Shown here: one piece after another, positions 45,475 to 57,798 of the stretch
How the letters are laid out: each line of letters begins with the position of its first letter
Numbering within the stretch: the first letter of the stretch is position 1
NCBI GenBank assembly: GCA_946800325.1
Contig: OX326957.1
Location: 21,949,007 to 22,013,006, forward strand
Direction of reading: 5' to 3'
Source of the DNA: Luzula sylvatica
Lineage: Eukaryota > Streptophyta > Magnoliopsida > Poales > Juncaceae
Length of the DNA stretch: 64,000 nt
Program-made: the position numbers and the translations under genes
The notes under the pieces: model-generated
Databases searched by the model: none
Seen by the model: only the letters and a program-made list of their open reading frames with translations
What the model was told of the DNA's origin: nothing

Positions 45475-45482
45475 CTTATATA
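45475..45482 (-). promoter_or_regulatory. TATA box of AAA-3
   Basis: TATATAAG on the minus strand ends 47 bp before the chosen ATG. The same block in AAA-1 has the same spacing. A short leader of about 15-20 bases is implied, which supports the downstream ATG over the longer open frame. Confidence 0.6.
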
Positions 45483-45549
45483 GGAGAATAAATCTTTTTC
45501 ATCACGATTCAAAATGTCTTTCGTGTTTAGTACGCCGAGTAAAAACAAT

Positions 45550-46650
45550 ATTAATATAAGTATAATAAATAAAAGTCATTCAAAGTATTTATTTAAAAAG
45601 AAAATTTCCAAGTAAAAACATATTATACGGCAATACATACGTGTATAACATTTTTTTAAATTATGAAATACCTGAATAATTATTTAACGTTGGGTACAAA
45701 AATATTAATACATATATTAGCAATAAATACATAATTGTTCGTGAATTATTCGTGTATTATTTGCAAATTGAACAATTGTGTGCAAAAATAACTAGAACTA
45801 ATTGCGAAAAGTATGGAAAAACATTTTGAAATATATTTGAACAGAAAATCGACCACGTTCCTGCGAAAGTCTTTGTGGGGAAGGATTCCCATGTCTTGTT
45901 TTTTGCCGATCAATTTTCTTTTGAACATGTAAAGCAACCATCAAATACTGAAAATATTTTTTTTTAAATAATAAGAATATATGTTGGCAAAATGAATTTT
46001 TTTAATAATTTCGAATAGAGGACAAACGCGGTTTCATGATGGGTAATAACTCTCAGAAAGGCAAATCGGCTTTACGAAAATGAGAAAGTTTTGGTGATGG
46101 TGGATGAAATGCTTGTAATGCCTTTTTTCACTTATTAACACTTAATTAACATGGTAATTAACAAAAATATATCTCATTAACAGTTAACTGATATATAATT
46201 AAAATACGCATGAATTAACAATCCTTAATCGATTTCAATTAATTATTAACAAAATGTATTTTTGTTAATTATTATGTTAATTATTTGTTAATTTATGATA
46301 CAGAGAATGTTTGGGAAAATTTGAGGAGCACGATATACTAATCCTTTTCCTTTTGCTTTGAATCCCACGTCTAGAGAAAACGTAAGGAAACTACAAAAAA
46401 ATGACTTTTGCTTTGCCTTGGAAGATTAGTACGAATCAATTTTCCTTTTCCCATGGAAGTCTAGTTATATCTATTTTCTTTTTGAAAGATAGTACGAATC
46501 AACAACCGAGAGAGTGGGTAGCATGATTTCTTAAGAAGTTTGATATGGTGTTTCCATAAATCGAGAATGGAATCTTAATTGGACTGTATTTTTAAAAATC
46601 CGAATTTTTATATAAGTAAAAAGATTTCGGATTCAATTGACTGGCTCGAC
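45550..46650. other. Unassigned DNA upstream of AAA-3
   Basis: AT-rich. The area 46120-46340 has repeated TTAATTAACA text and an end similar to the MITE at 42945-43280. No gene is recognised. Confidence 0.4.
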
Positions 46651-46850
46651 AGATTGACAGATCAAATTCATATATAAATTCAAATCCAAACCCTAATTAT
46701 TTCCTCCTTTCATTTCACAGTCGTCAAACCGCACTCACCATCTTCTTCTCTCTTTTCTCGCAGAACACACCACGAACACTATCCTGTTTCGACGCGACAC
46801 GACGGCCAAACTCAACGACGGTGACGACTAATGGATTGAAATTAATTGCA
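46651..46850 (+). other. Promoter/5'UTR-like segment without a following gene
   Basis: TATATAAATTC (46672) is followed by a CT-rich leader (CACCATCTTCTTCTCTC) and CACGACGGCCAAACTCAACG. This is the composition of a plant transcription start. Downstream only AT-rich non-coding DNA follows. It may be a captured or orphaned promoter. Confidence 0.3.
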
Positions 46851-47267
46851 AGTTATTAATTGAAATTAATTGCACTCACCATCTTATTATTTTGGAGACC
46901 TCCACTGATTATTTGGATTTGATATTAATTGCAAATATCAAAATTTATTTCACATGTTAATGAAATGAAACCCGACTATGTAATTTGTGATTGATGATTG
47001 TTAATTACAAATTAGGGATTATTTTTACAATATTTACAATTAACAGGTTTTATTTAAAGTTTTACAAGAAATGTAATTGATTATCATTTGTAATATTTGT
47101 TAATTTTTAATTTCCATATTTATTGATATGTTAGTTTTCAAATTTGTCGATTTTCCATTGATGTAATTATATATTGATGAATTGATGGAATTGATTAGAT
47201 TGACTGTCGATTATATATATATTTAAAATTGCAAATTAATTACTAATAATGTGGTAAAGTGCCTTTT

Positions 47268-47405
47268 TTTTTCTTTCTTTCTTTTTTGATATAGGCCCGT
47301 AGGCACACACCCCCTACATCTACCCCTACAGGCTATCCAAATTAAGCCCTCTTTGTCTCAACCGGGACTTGAGCCCGGGTGGCACATATGATAGCCTCGG
47401 TAAAG
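47268..47405 (-). mobile_element. tRNA-derived SINE
   Basis: On the minus strand the sequence has TACCGAGGCTATC (A-box-like) and then CGGGCTCAAGTCCCGG (B-box). A body with AGGGGTAGATGTAGGGGG follows, ending in an A/G-rich tail (complement of the T-rich run at 47268-47287). The tail and the lack of a complete cloverleaf indicate a SINE. Confidence 0.6.
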
Positions 47406-47624
47406 TGCCCGTAGTAAATTACATGTGGATAATTTTACTTGTGTTGTTAATTACCAGTGTATAATTAAGAATAAAAATGGATAAAAAATATTATAACTAC
47501 AAATGTAAAAATGATAATTAATATAATTGTATTTTGAATTTGAATTAACTGTGAATCTGAATTAATTGTTAATTGAATTTTTTTATTAAATGCATTAATA
47601 TCCACAATTAATATTTGAATTAAT

Positions 47625-47806
47625 TTGATATTATTTGAACAAGGACTTACAAATTTATTTTTACAAACAATATTTTTTAATGATGAATTCCATACTTTGA
47701 GACTACCCCATGCTTTGGGGGTAAAGTACAGCACAGCGTATTGTTTAGTAAACCGGAAAGTGATTCCTGTAACTGGAACCTCAACAGACAACTTTCTGGG
47801 CATCAT
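47625..47806 (-). pseudogene. Unrecognised coding-like scrap
   Basis: The minus-strand frame reads MMPRKLSVEVPVTGITFRF, KQYAVLYFTPKAWGSLKVWN and SSLKNIVCKNKF. Its base composition is unlike the AT-rich surroundings. The motif CCGGAAAGTGATTCC occurs twice (47754 and 47816). I do not recognise the family; it may be an exon fragment. Confidence 0.3.
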
Positions 47807-47829
47807 TTAATAACCCGGAAAGTGATTCC

Positions 47830-48850
47830 AGAATAGTTTATTAAGAAGAAATTGAGCCCTTTATGAATGGACCTGGTAGTTGGAATTAAGAACTTCCAAA
47901 AGAAAGAAAGGTTCTTGGTCGCACTATTAATTGTTTGTGAATTAAATATAAATAGATAATTGTAGTATAAATAACATAATTATTATATTTATTTAAAAAA
48001 AACTAATACATAAATTAAATTAAATATAATATAATACTATAATTACTTTAAAAGAGGCTTCCATGTTCCTGGCTCCAACTGAATTGAATTTATACATTTT
48101 ACATCCTTTTTTTATTTCATTTAACAAATTATTAAATGAACTGAAAGTATGTTAAATGAAATTCATACTTCAATTGACCATATATATTTAAAAGATACAT
48201 CACTAAAAGCATGTTTAAGAAGGATAAAACACTAAAAGCAAATAAAGAATAGAATGAGGTAAATCAATTATTAGAAGAAATAAATTTGAGCTATGAGAAA
48301 GACATGTATATATCTGGAAACAGAAAACAATTCAATTAGGATTACGTGTAAAATACTGTAACAAGAGTATATATTTTATTTTATTTTGTATTTTTTTTTT
48401 ATCATATAGAGTGATGATATGAAGTTTTTGCGATTTTATTAACCCGTTCATGGCGTGGTGTTTTTTCTTTTAGTGAAATGATTAAGTAGTAAAATAATAA
48501 ATGTAACCGGTTTAACACATAGTATTAAATAAGTACTTATTAAATGAGTATATAGTAAATAAATAAATAAATTTGCTTTAACATATAAAACATTTTAATT
48601 GAACATATATTTTCACTTTATTTATATATTGAAGTCTATGTGAGAGAATTTTGTGGGAACAAATATATATTTTTTATCATATAATGAGTTGTAACGTATG
48701 TGATCAATCAATTAAAATATCACTCAATGTTAATATATTTTCACGGTTTTTTAGACAAAAACAGGACACTTACAAACAATCTAATTATAAGAAGATAGGG
48801 CCCACATAGAAACAATTACTTTCCATGTTGTTTTTTGTTATGTGTCAAGA
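47830..48850. other. Unassigned AT-rich stretch
   Basis: No coding sequence, terminal repeats or RNA genes are recognised. Confidence 0.4.
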
Positions 48851-48851
48851 G

Positions 48852-49119
48852 GGGTGTAAACGAGGCCAATATTATCCGTACCGAACCGGATCATATCCGA
48901 AAAAATATCCGCATCCGATCGGATCCGGATCCAGATCCAATATTCGATTTTAATGTCGAATTCGATCTGGACATCATATATTTTTTATGTGTCTTATTTC
49001 ATATTAGTTGAAAAAATGACATAAATAAAAATAATTTTTGAACGATTTAAAATTGTAATCATAAAATTACGTTTCAATATAATAATTTAGATTATTTATG
49101 TCATATATATATATATATG

Positions 49120-49167
<48 letters not shown>

Positions 49168-49170
49168 GCT
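48852..49170 (+). mobile_element. hAT-like MITE left end followed by (TA)n
   Basis: AGGGGTGTAAACGAGGCC is a typical hAT-type terminus in plants. It is followed by ATCCGGATCC-rich text as at 13750-14907. The copy runs into TA microsatellites (49102-49163), and the right terminus is not visible. Confidence 0.45.
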
Positions 49171-49689
49171 ATGGTATTTCTAAAAGCACCAAAAGCATCA
49201 AGAGGTGTGTGCTTTCACTTTTTCATCCTAGATGTGCATAGAGATTAGCACAAATCATTAAATTTTGTTACGGACAAACGGACGTTTGTTTTTAATTTCT
49301 TCCGTTTCACACACTTCATCTGATAAGTCTCCTTTCCTCCCCAAGTGAAAAATGGTTCCTCTACCACCTCTTTATTTTCCTGAATGGCAATTTGAAACTT
49401 GAAAGCAAGCAATTTTATAGCCTTGACCAAATATTATCTCATATGTGAGCTTGTGAGCTTATGTGCATTTTATTTTCTCAGCTTCTCTCATTCCAGACTT
49501 CACTTCCAATATCCCATCTTCAATCCTCTGGTTTTCTCATCTATAAAACCAGTTTTTGATATGTTTGTTACAAACTTCGTTCTTGTCTTTTTTTAATGTC
49601 TTTACAAGACAATATACTCAATCCGATTCATGAAAACTCTGTTCTCTTTTTTGTTGCATTTCCAACTCAATTCAACACGATATACATGC

Positions 49690-50061
49690 ATACCATACGA
49701 AATTGGTAAATTCCTCTGACAGAAAATCAACCAAAATGAAAGTTGTAGATAATCTTATTATCTACACCACCCAATTTGGCCTGGCCCAATTGGAGTTCGT
49801 ATGCAAAAGTTATTACTGTTTTACTAACTGTATGTCATACTGTTGCATCCTTTCGGTATTTCATAGAAACGACACTGATACTTCGTTCATATGAAATATA
49901 TTTCTACATGAAGGTTGTAGATAATCTTATTATCTATCTAACCCAATTTGAACCATTCAAATTGGATTTTCCTACTGAAAGATATGACCACGAATGTACG
50001 TTTACATTCGTTTATCCTTGTGTACACTTTTACGGTTGATCCTGAAACTGTATTTCCTTCA
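49690..50061 (-). repeat. 3' LTR of element B, truncated
   Basis: Matches the family-X LTR from CCATACGAAATTGG to TATTTCCTTCA (372 of about 1000 bp). The outer part is missing, so the left target duplication of element B is lost. Confidence 0.88.
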
Positions 50062-50072
50062 GTCTCCCACTC
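50062..50072 (-). promoter_or_regulatory. Polypurine tract of element B
   Basis: The minus strand reads GAGTGGGAGAC immediately before the LTR start TGAAGG, the standard Copia plus-strand primer site. Confidence 0.75.
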
Positions 50073-53000
50073 AATTTCAGATCTACCTAAAAGGTACTCA
50101 TGCATATCCAATATGCATGATTTTAGAGAATATAGCTCGCATATCAAATACCAAGCTACGCACATCTTATGTGCCATTTTTATAATCAAGCCCGACTTAG
50201 TACGACTCGTTGTGTGACCAGGTAGGTTCGGTTAACGATGGCAGTAGGCTGTTTCCAAAGCACTACAAACCCATGAGCGGGATCTAGTCACTCCATCATG
50301 GCTACCCATGTTAACACGAAAAATTATTGTGATCATTGTGCCTATCTCGAATAGCGGTTACTAGTTCTCTTGTTTGCGATATCTGTTAATCAAAAGGCAT
50401 GGTGGTAGTCATCCTTATGTCTTGATTAACTATACGTATTCCTCGATTCCGAATTGAGTTAACAAATTACAATCGATATTAACTTTTAATATCATTGACT
50501 CTGGCCAGAGATTTCGTTAATCAATTCATCGAGCGGCCTAAGAGATATCTCTTCCTTTCGGAATAAACAATTCCTATCTTGGAGACTCACATTGAATTCC
50601 GTGTTTCGGACAATACCCAATGATGACCGTTTTGGCCTCCTGTTACGGTAGGCGTAAGGTCATATCAAAGCATTGTGTTACGCACGTAACGCAATCAATG
50701 GTCCCCTCAAGTGTGAAGAACCTAAAACCCCATCCGTCGCAAGTCCATTTATAATGACTAAATCATGTCATGGTCTCGCGGCTTTGGTCATATCCAATAC
50801 ATGTAACCTAACATATATCTACGTTCCCGATTCGACAAGCACATTGTCCCATGATTAGCAAAACATAATCATCTCCTCGACAAACGTACTAGTGTACACG
50901 TCCAGTCTATTATCTGATAATATAAATGCTTCTCTCTTAAACAAACTGATCCGCGACTAGGGATGTTTAGAAATGACACTTTAAGTGTGACGTTTTTGCT
51001 GCACATAATCATCAATTATGCCGGCGTCCACACAAGCTCAAATTAGGGTTCATGTAACAATCATATTATACAACCCGCACACAGTTTTCATATAAGGTGA
51101 ATGCATATTAATTTAAGTAAACAAAATTTTTAAAAGGGATGCATTCATATGGACTAAGTATTTGGGTGATACAACGTTTACCTATGGGTATCTCCATACC
51201 CATAACCTGCGAGGACTATCGTATTAGATAACTATACTCTACTCTCTTCTTCCTCCTCTAGGTATCTCCATACCCATAGTCATCGCATGTCAGTCACGCG
51301 CGACTAGAGAGAGCAGTTTTGTAAACGGGTCCGCACGTTCCCGCTAGTGTTAATCATCATCAGGATTGGAACATTTCTGAGTATTGGCCAGAAGTGGTTG
51401 TGACCTCGGCATTTTTGGCTTGTACTATTGCGTTTCACACAATACACAACCATAAATCCGATAATTCGTGACTACTCGAGTTTGGTCATGTATCCTTGAT
51501 CCACACCTCTTCCTTTTGCGATTAATAACCGCAATATACTCGCCTCCGTAAATAGAATCATAAATTATTGGTCATGTGGAACCTTTCCACATAACCGTGT
51601 TTTCGTTTAAGCAAAACATGTACACACTTTGTGATCGAAAGTCGTGTTACATATTTGGACGTGCTAAATATTTGGAAACTGCCGTTGTTATAACTCTTTA
51701 TAACCAACACGTCCTCCACACCATTATAGATAAATCAAAATCATGAATTCTTTCGCAAAGTATTCAAGGAAACTTCACCGCTATCAATACAAATCCTGAT
51801 GGGTTTAAATATACATAACCATTATGTATATATATGTATAACCATTATACATTCACAAGAGTTAGTCTCATGTAATCGCATTACATTCAAACTCGTGTGA
51901 TTCCCTTAGATTTTATTGATGGTAAATTAGACGCTTCATCCGTACAACACATATCCACATACATATCATGGCATACATAATAGAGTCTCACATCAAAATG
52001 TGAAGCATCATACCATTTCTTGTTTTTTTGAGTTGCTTGATGTCTGACATCGAGCCACAAAAATGTATGTCATTCGACATTTCGATTTAACTCCTCCAAG
52101 GAGTTATATGTTGAAAACCATTTTTAACAATATGTCGATATACGTGTGATAATATAGAACGAGGAACTTCTTAGATCTATCATATAGATCTTCACGCTTA
52201 ATTCATAAGCGGTCTCGGCTAAATCCTTTGTCGTTACAAGAAATATAACGCGGCTCCCACTAACCTTCATGTGTACACAAAGTTTTCATTCGTTCTGACA
52301 ATGTTATAACAGTTTATAATTTCGTTAAAACGAATATTCCAATTCCGAGAAGCTTTCTCTAATCCATCATATGGATCGTTAAAGCGTGCATATCATATCC
52401 CTGATTCTTATGAATCGCCAAACCCGTAAAGTTGTGTCAAGTACACATCCTTTCATAAAATTTCTGTCAAGAAATTCGGTTTTGACATCCATTTTGCCAT
52501 ATCACGTATTCACAATACGCGACCATGACAAGCAGAATTTCGAGAATGTAAAAGCAATGGCAACATGCGAAAACGTTTCTTCATAGTCCGACTATGAATT
52601 GCTTGAAACTCTTCGCTACAAGCCTCGCATTACATATATGCGTATTCCTATCCGTGTCGGTTCTCATCTTGAAAACTCATTCACATTTCATGGCTCTGAC
52701 CCGGAAAGTAATGAAATCAAGTTCTAAATTTGATAATTTACATGGATCGAATCTCAGATTTCATGACACCATGTCATGTGGAATCAACTTTTCATAGAAT
52801 CCTTGTAGGATATCGAATCATCATATGATTTCGATCTATCATCATTAGCCACGATAAATCCGTATTTACCGGCTTATGATATAGCCTACTTGATCTATGA
52901 AAAATTCATTTGTGTCTTCGACTCGTATTCATCAACTCTTGATGAAGTTGTGTCAACTTTCATCGGTACAATGTTCATTTTTTTCAGATCTCGAACTCTA

Positions 53001-54300
53001 TCGAGATTTATTCTACTCCCACTAGCCCGCCTAGAGATTAGCTACATCAAGTTCCAAACTTGTGCGCATCATGTCCTCCTCCAAGAAGGCATCTCTTCGA
53101 GCCACGAAAATCTCATTTTCGTCGGGACGTTAGAACTAATACCTCTTAGTTTCCTTAAGGATATATCATAAACGAACAATTTTCAGATTTGGGATTGAGT
53201 TTAACCGAAACCAATTTCGAAATATACTCACAACCTCAAATCTGTACACAAGACAACTTCGGAACCATTCCGATCCATATCTCATATGGCGTCTTTTGTA
53301 CCGATTAGAAGGTTTATGGTTCATATCTTATATGCAACCATTCATGAGTGCCGCTGTCTCAAGGGCGTATCCCCAAAATATTTTTTTGGGAGATCCGTTT
53401 GATTTATCATTTATCGAATCATGTCCAACATGCGTTCATTTCCTCTTTTCGGACACATCTCAATGTTCCGAATAAAGATAATCGTGAAACGATTCCACAA
53501 TGATAAATGATCACCAATACTCATAACTCAAATATTCGCCTTCTCGATCCTATCGAAATGCGTAGCTCAAATATTGGCCTCCTCGATCCTATCAAAGGGC
53601 TTTGATTTTCTTGCTTAGTCAATTTTCTATTTCGTTTTTGAAACTCTTTAAACCTTTCAAAAGTCTCCGCTTCGGCACGCATTAAACAGATATTACCATA
53701 TCTACTTTAACCGTCCGTAAACGTAACAAAATATCGATAGCCTACTCTTGCCTCGGAATTTATCGGAACATTTACATCTAAATGTAATTTCCAATAATTC
53801 GTTGGATCTTTCTCCAACCTTTGGAGAATGATGCACTTTGTCGTTTTGCCTAATAAATAAGTATCGCGTTAAACAATCGAATCTAATTCGATTGATTCTA
53901 GCAATCCATCATATGTAATCTAAATACGCATATCTCGTTTATATGGCCTAGACGACAATGCCAAAAGAAGCAATCGACTTCTAGGTTTAATCCTCCTCGG
54001 ATTTCACCATTTTTGAGTCATTAGTTTGGACAACTCCTTGTCCGAATTTACTGTTTGGAAAATATTTTCCCAAAATACCCTTAGACATTTATTTCTTTCG
54101 ATCCCGCCTTTGAATTACAAGGACATCCACGCATCTCTATGCTTTGGATTCCTTGGACACTCTCAAGCATCTCCTATTCAAATTTACATCGCATCTCATG
54201 CAATTCCGGGATCGACTTATCTATCGAATGCATATGATATTCGGTCACGAAGATCAAATCTCGTACCATCAACACACGAGTGTTAATTAAAGACCCATAA
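50073..54300 (-). pseudogene. Decayed pol and 3' leader region of Copia element B
   Basis: By position this must hold protease, integrase, reverse transcriptase and RNase H. On the minus strand only short open stretches remain. A relic such as GATGATTATGTTTTGCTAAT (complement near 50855) may be the YxDD region of the reverse transcriptase, but I cannot support domain borders. Confidence 0.45.
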
Positions 54301-54665
54301 GGCGTCTCAAAATTAACCTACTCTTTGAGCCGCATCGAACCATTCAACGCACTCTATCTCTTGAAACTATTTCATGAGCGTTGTGTATTACTTCCGTATG
54401 CACCCGAATTCTCAAAACAATTTTGAGAAATTTGCGTCTATACATGCCACCACAAGACACGTAATATCATTCGATTTCTTCTTAAAGTTTATCGAACCCG
54501 GCTTTCTCTAAAGCCAAATCCTCGAGCCCTGAATATACCATTTCCGTATCCAACACGTTCCTTTAAGTCTAAGAACTATTCTTTGACTATCAAGGTTAAT
54601 TACGGTAATTCCGGCTCAAAAGCCATCTATCATATCGATCTCATCGATATATTTGGTGTTGCATG
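54300..54665 (-). pseudogene. Decayed gag of Copia element B
   Basis: Aligns base by base, with many substitutions and small indels, to the intact gag start of element A (58850-59263). Landmarks such as TTTGAG, CATGCCA, CCGTATCCAACACG and AGAACTATTCT are shared. Stop codons occur in all frames. Confidence 0.65.
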
Positions 54666-55017
54666 AAAACATAATTCTAAACAGATGATGAAGATTAAGC
54701 TCCTAACTGTGCGTACTTAATCTATATGCTTATATGATGATTATATGACAGTGCTATTTTATCGAATCGATAACCATCATACCGATACGGGACTCCAAGT
54801 CCATAACACTCAAGACCCATATATCACGATCCTCCCACAAGTTGCTTTGGCAGACGGGTGGGATCTCGCTATTTAGGTAGGATTATATCCAATCGCATCA
54901 AATGCGACTCTTGAACCTTTATAGGATTTCGGTGATGAATCGTATCATATACAATCCCAGTTCCGTGTGTGCATCGTATCTATGCCCCGAACTTCCAATC
55001 AAGTCGGCTCTGGCCTC

Positions 55018-55714
55018 AACCACAGGTAGCTCCTCGCGTACCGAGACTGCATCCGAGATACTTCAGTTGCGAAATGAAGTTCAGTCGGAGAAAGAAAAGC
55101 GCCTCAAGATTGAGGAGGACGCACTACGGGATAGATCGAGGTTTCTCAAGGCGGAGGAGGACATGGCTGCGATGCGGGCTGGTTTCACCCAGCTCTCTCA
55201 GATGTTTCAGCAGCAGCAGGCATTCATGCAGGTAAGTAGGTCTTCCTTTCAAATATTTTTATAATTTATTAATTTATTCTTAATATATCTATATTTTTTA
55301 AAGGGGCAAGGATCAGGCACATCTCCGGCAGGATCAGGGACCGTCGGCGGATTTCAGATGATGCGTCCCGAGATTGTTCCGTCTCCTCCGATGAATTGTT
55401 CGATCAACACCGCCGACATGCATAATATGTTGAGGTCTCCGCTTTCTCAACCGAACAGGATGCAACAAGGTGTTTGTCAACAGAATATGTATCGCACTCC
55501 GACGAGGCAGCAACAAACGAGGGCATCGTACATGCAGCAGCAACCACCCCAGATGTATCGCCCGATTCCGTCCACGCAGCAAACTAATTGGCCGGTACGT
55601 CCTACATTCTAAATGATTATATTTTAATACAAATTTTAATGGTAATATATGTTATATTTCAAGGATCTTACGACAAACCAATTTTTCCCTCCGGATGATC
55701 CGACGAATTTTTAG
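55018..55714 (+). pseudogene. C-terminal exons of an En/Spm-family (Transposase_24-like) protein
   Basis: Exons are about 55018-55231, 55304-55594 and 55664-55714 (stop TAG), with GT-AG introns. The text has a coiled coil (EILQLRNEVQSEKEKRLKIE), QMFQQQQAFMQ, a Gly/Gln/Pro-rich middle and DLTTNQFFPPDDPTNF at the end. The exon borders match those of the CACTA element at 1-4093 (Gln | Gly-Gln-Gly-Ser-Gly and Trp-Pro | Asp), so the two elements are relatives of different subfamilies. Everything upstream is missing. Confidence 0.8.
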
Positions 55715-56520
55715 TTATGTACGTGTTTGTTGGACAATGTAGTAGAACTTATTTGTTTAGGATTATGTCATGAATTTGTTTGTGTTATGTTTATGTAATT
55801 GTTCAGGATTATGTCGTGAATTTGTTTGTGTTATGTTTATGTCGGGTGATTTATTTGTGTGATGTTTATGTCGTGTGACTTATTTTATTTTTTTTGTCGC
55901 GGTCCTTATTTGTATTATGCCGTGGTGCTCGTTTGGGGCTTTTTTTTATGTCGTTGTGCTTATTTGTATTATTCTGTATTGTATTGTAGAATATAGTATT
56001 ATTAATATATAATATATAGTATGTAATATTAATATATAATATATAATTTAATTAATATATTATATATATTATTTAATTAATATATTATATATATTATTTA
56101 ATTAATGTATAACTGAAAATATAATTTAATTAATATATTATATGTAATATATAATTTAATTAATATATAAAATAAAATTTAATAAATAATTTATTTAATA
56201 AATAAAATATAATATATAATATAATTAATATATAAAATTTAATTTAATTAATAATTTATTTAATATATAATATATAATTTAATTAATATATAAAATTTAA
56301 TTTAATTATTAATTTATTTAATATATAATATATAATTTAATTAATATATAAAATAAAATTTAATAAATAATTTATTTAATATATAATATATAATATAATT
56401 AATATATAAAATAAAATTTAATTAATAATTTATTTAATATATAATATATAATTTAATTAATATATAAAATATAATTTAATTATTAATTTATTTAATATAT
56501 AATATATAAAATAAAATTTA
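55715..56520. other. AT-rich spacer of the second CACTA element
   Basis: GT-rich text up to 55990 is followed by about 500 bp of AATATATAATTTAATTAATA-like repeats. It corresponds in position to the spacer at 2825-3312. Confidence 0.6.
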
Positions 56521-56984
56521 ATTAAACTGGGACTGCCCGTCCCTAAATGAAACCGTCCCTACAAGCTAAACAGGGACGGCCCGTCCCTAAACCTGCACGT
56601 ACTTTTTTGTTGTAAGGACTGCCCATCCCTACTTCAAACCGTCCCTAAAAGCTAAACTGGGACAGCCCGTCCCTAAACTGGGACTGCCCGTCCCTAATTG
56701 AAACCGTCCCTAAAAGCTAAACTGGGACTGCCCGTCCCTAAACCTGCTACTGTCCTTTATTCTGCAGATGACAGGGTGATGTTGACTAAAAGATAGTTAG
56801 GGACGGCCCGACACAACTATTACCGACCCAAAAGACATTTAGGGACGGCCCGACCCTGTCAGGGTCGGAGGCTTCAGGGACGGTACAGCAGGGACGGCCG
56901 ACCGACCCCAAATTGATTAGGGACGGTTTTGAGGTTATTTAGGGACGGTTTTAACCGACCCAAATCAACTGTTATGTTGTAGTG
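56521..56984. repeat. Subterminal repeats of the second CACTA element
   Basis: GGGACTGCCCGTCCCTAAA units and their complements recur at least ten times and end at the TGTTGTAGTG-type terminus. The core (GGGACGG) differs from the CCGACGG core of the first element, so different transposase partners are expected. Confidence 0.85.
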
Positions 56985-57420
56985 AAGTCACAACCATACT
57001 CAACGTATCGTTGAAATAAACTACTAATAAGTCGGCTTTGGCCTTAACCCTTATCAGTCCTTATTTAACGATTGCCACCCCGTCGATAACTACAATAACC
57101 CATGTCGGCTTTGGCCTTAACCCATGTCAGACGTAGTACCGATCATAGTGGTTGTGAATATGGAAGGCATTTCCATGACTTCAATATTATGAGGGATCAT
57201 GACATTCATGTTTCTTAAATTCGTGACATAATCATATTATATCACTATCACAAGATTTTCGAAATGCATATGAATTAATTAGGGAGACTAATAATTTTAA
57301 ATAATTACATATATTATATGATAGTATGATTGATTCCGATCATATCGATATAAAGAACTCAAAATTCCGAGCTTCGTAGCCAAAGTTATGGCGAAAACAA
57401 AATCAGCATCCAGAAGGGGG

Positions 57421-57455
57421 TCCGTTGTAACGGACAGCCCCATCCGTTGTAACGC
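57421..57455. repeat. Two CCGTT-GT-AACGG palindromes in the leader of element B
   Basis: TCCGTTGTAACGGA at 57421 and TCCGTTGTAACGCA near 57441 correspond to the much larger array in the leader of element A (60043-60505). They mark the same leader position. Confidence 0.8.
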
Positions 57456-57785
57456 AGGGCCCATGGGGCGCGAGAAAACCATGCCCGGGATGCGTCCGTG
57501 GCGCCAAAAACTGCCCCCGGGGCGGCAGAAAAACTGTTTTTCTGCAGATTTCGCCGTTTCTTCTGTTTTCGCTCGTTTCTAAAACGATAAATCATGAAAC
57601 CTTTTCACGATCATTCCTTGATACTCTCAATCAACTTTTGATCGATCTCTAGCGAATTTCACTTGTGATTTTAACAGAATTTGACTTTCTCTATATGTAA
57701 CATCATGCAAACGGGTACGAATTTTGATAACCCGTGCGTATATCTAATATACGACTATGATTCGACCCTCGAATCGATGGCGATC

Positions 57786-57797
57786 GCTCTGATACCA
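57786..57797 (-). promoter_or_regulatory. Primer-binding site of Copia element B
   Basis: The minus strand reads TGGTATCAGAGC one base after the LTR end CCAACA, complementary to the 3' end of initiator tRNA-Met. Confidence 0.88.
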
Positions 57798-57798
57798 C

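Larger units (their letters stand above)
55018..56984 (+). mobile_element. 5'-truncated CACTA element inside Copia B
   Basis: The right end reads ACTGTTATGTTGTAGTG (end 56984), a CACTA terminus. It is preceded by subterminal CCGTCCCTAA/TAGGGACGG repeats (56525-56960), an AT-rich spacer and the C-terminal exons of an En/Spm-family protein. No CACTACAA end exists on the left; the protein-coding part begins directly at the Copia sequence. Left and right Copia flanks join smoothly when compared with element A at 59580-59640, so the insertion site is known to within a few bases. Confidence 0.85.

Noticed and set aside
45428..45548. Longer N terminus for AAA-3 starting near 45548
   Set aside because: The frame is open, but it crosses the TATATAAG box and is not shared with AAA-1 or AAA-2.
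52386..53171. Plus-strand open frames of 60-93 codons
   Set aside because: They lie antisense within decayed Copia element B and show no domain.
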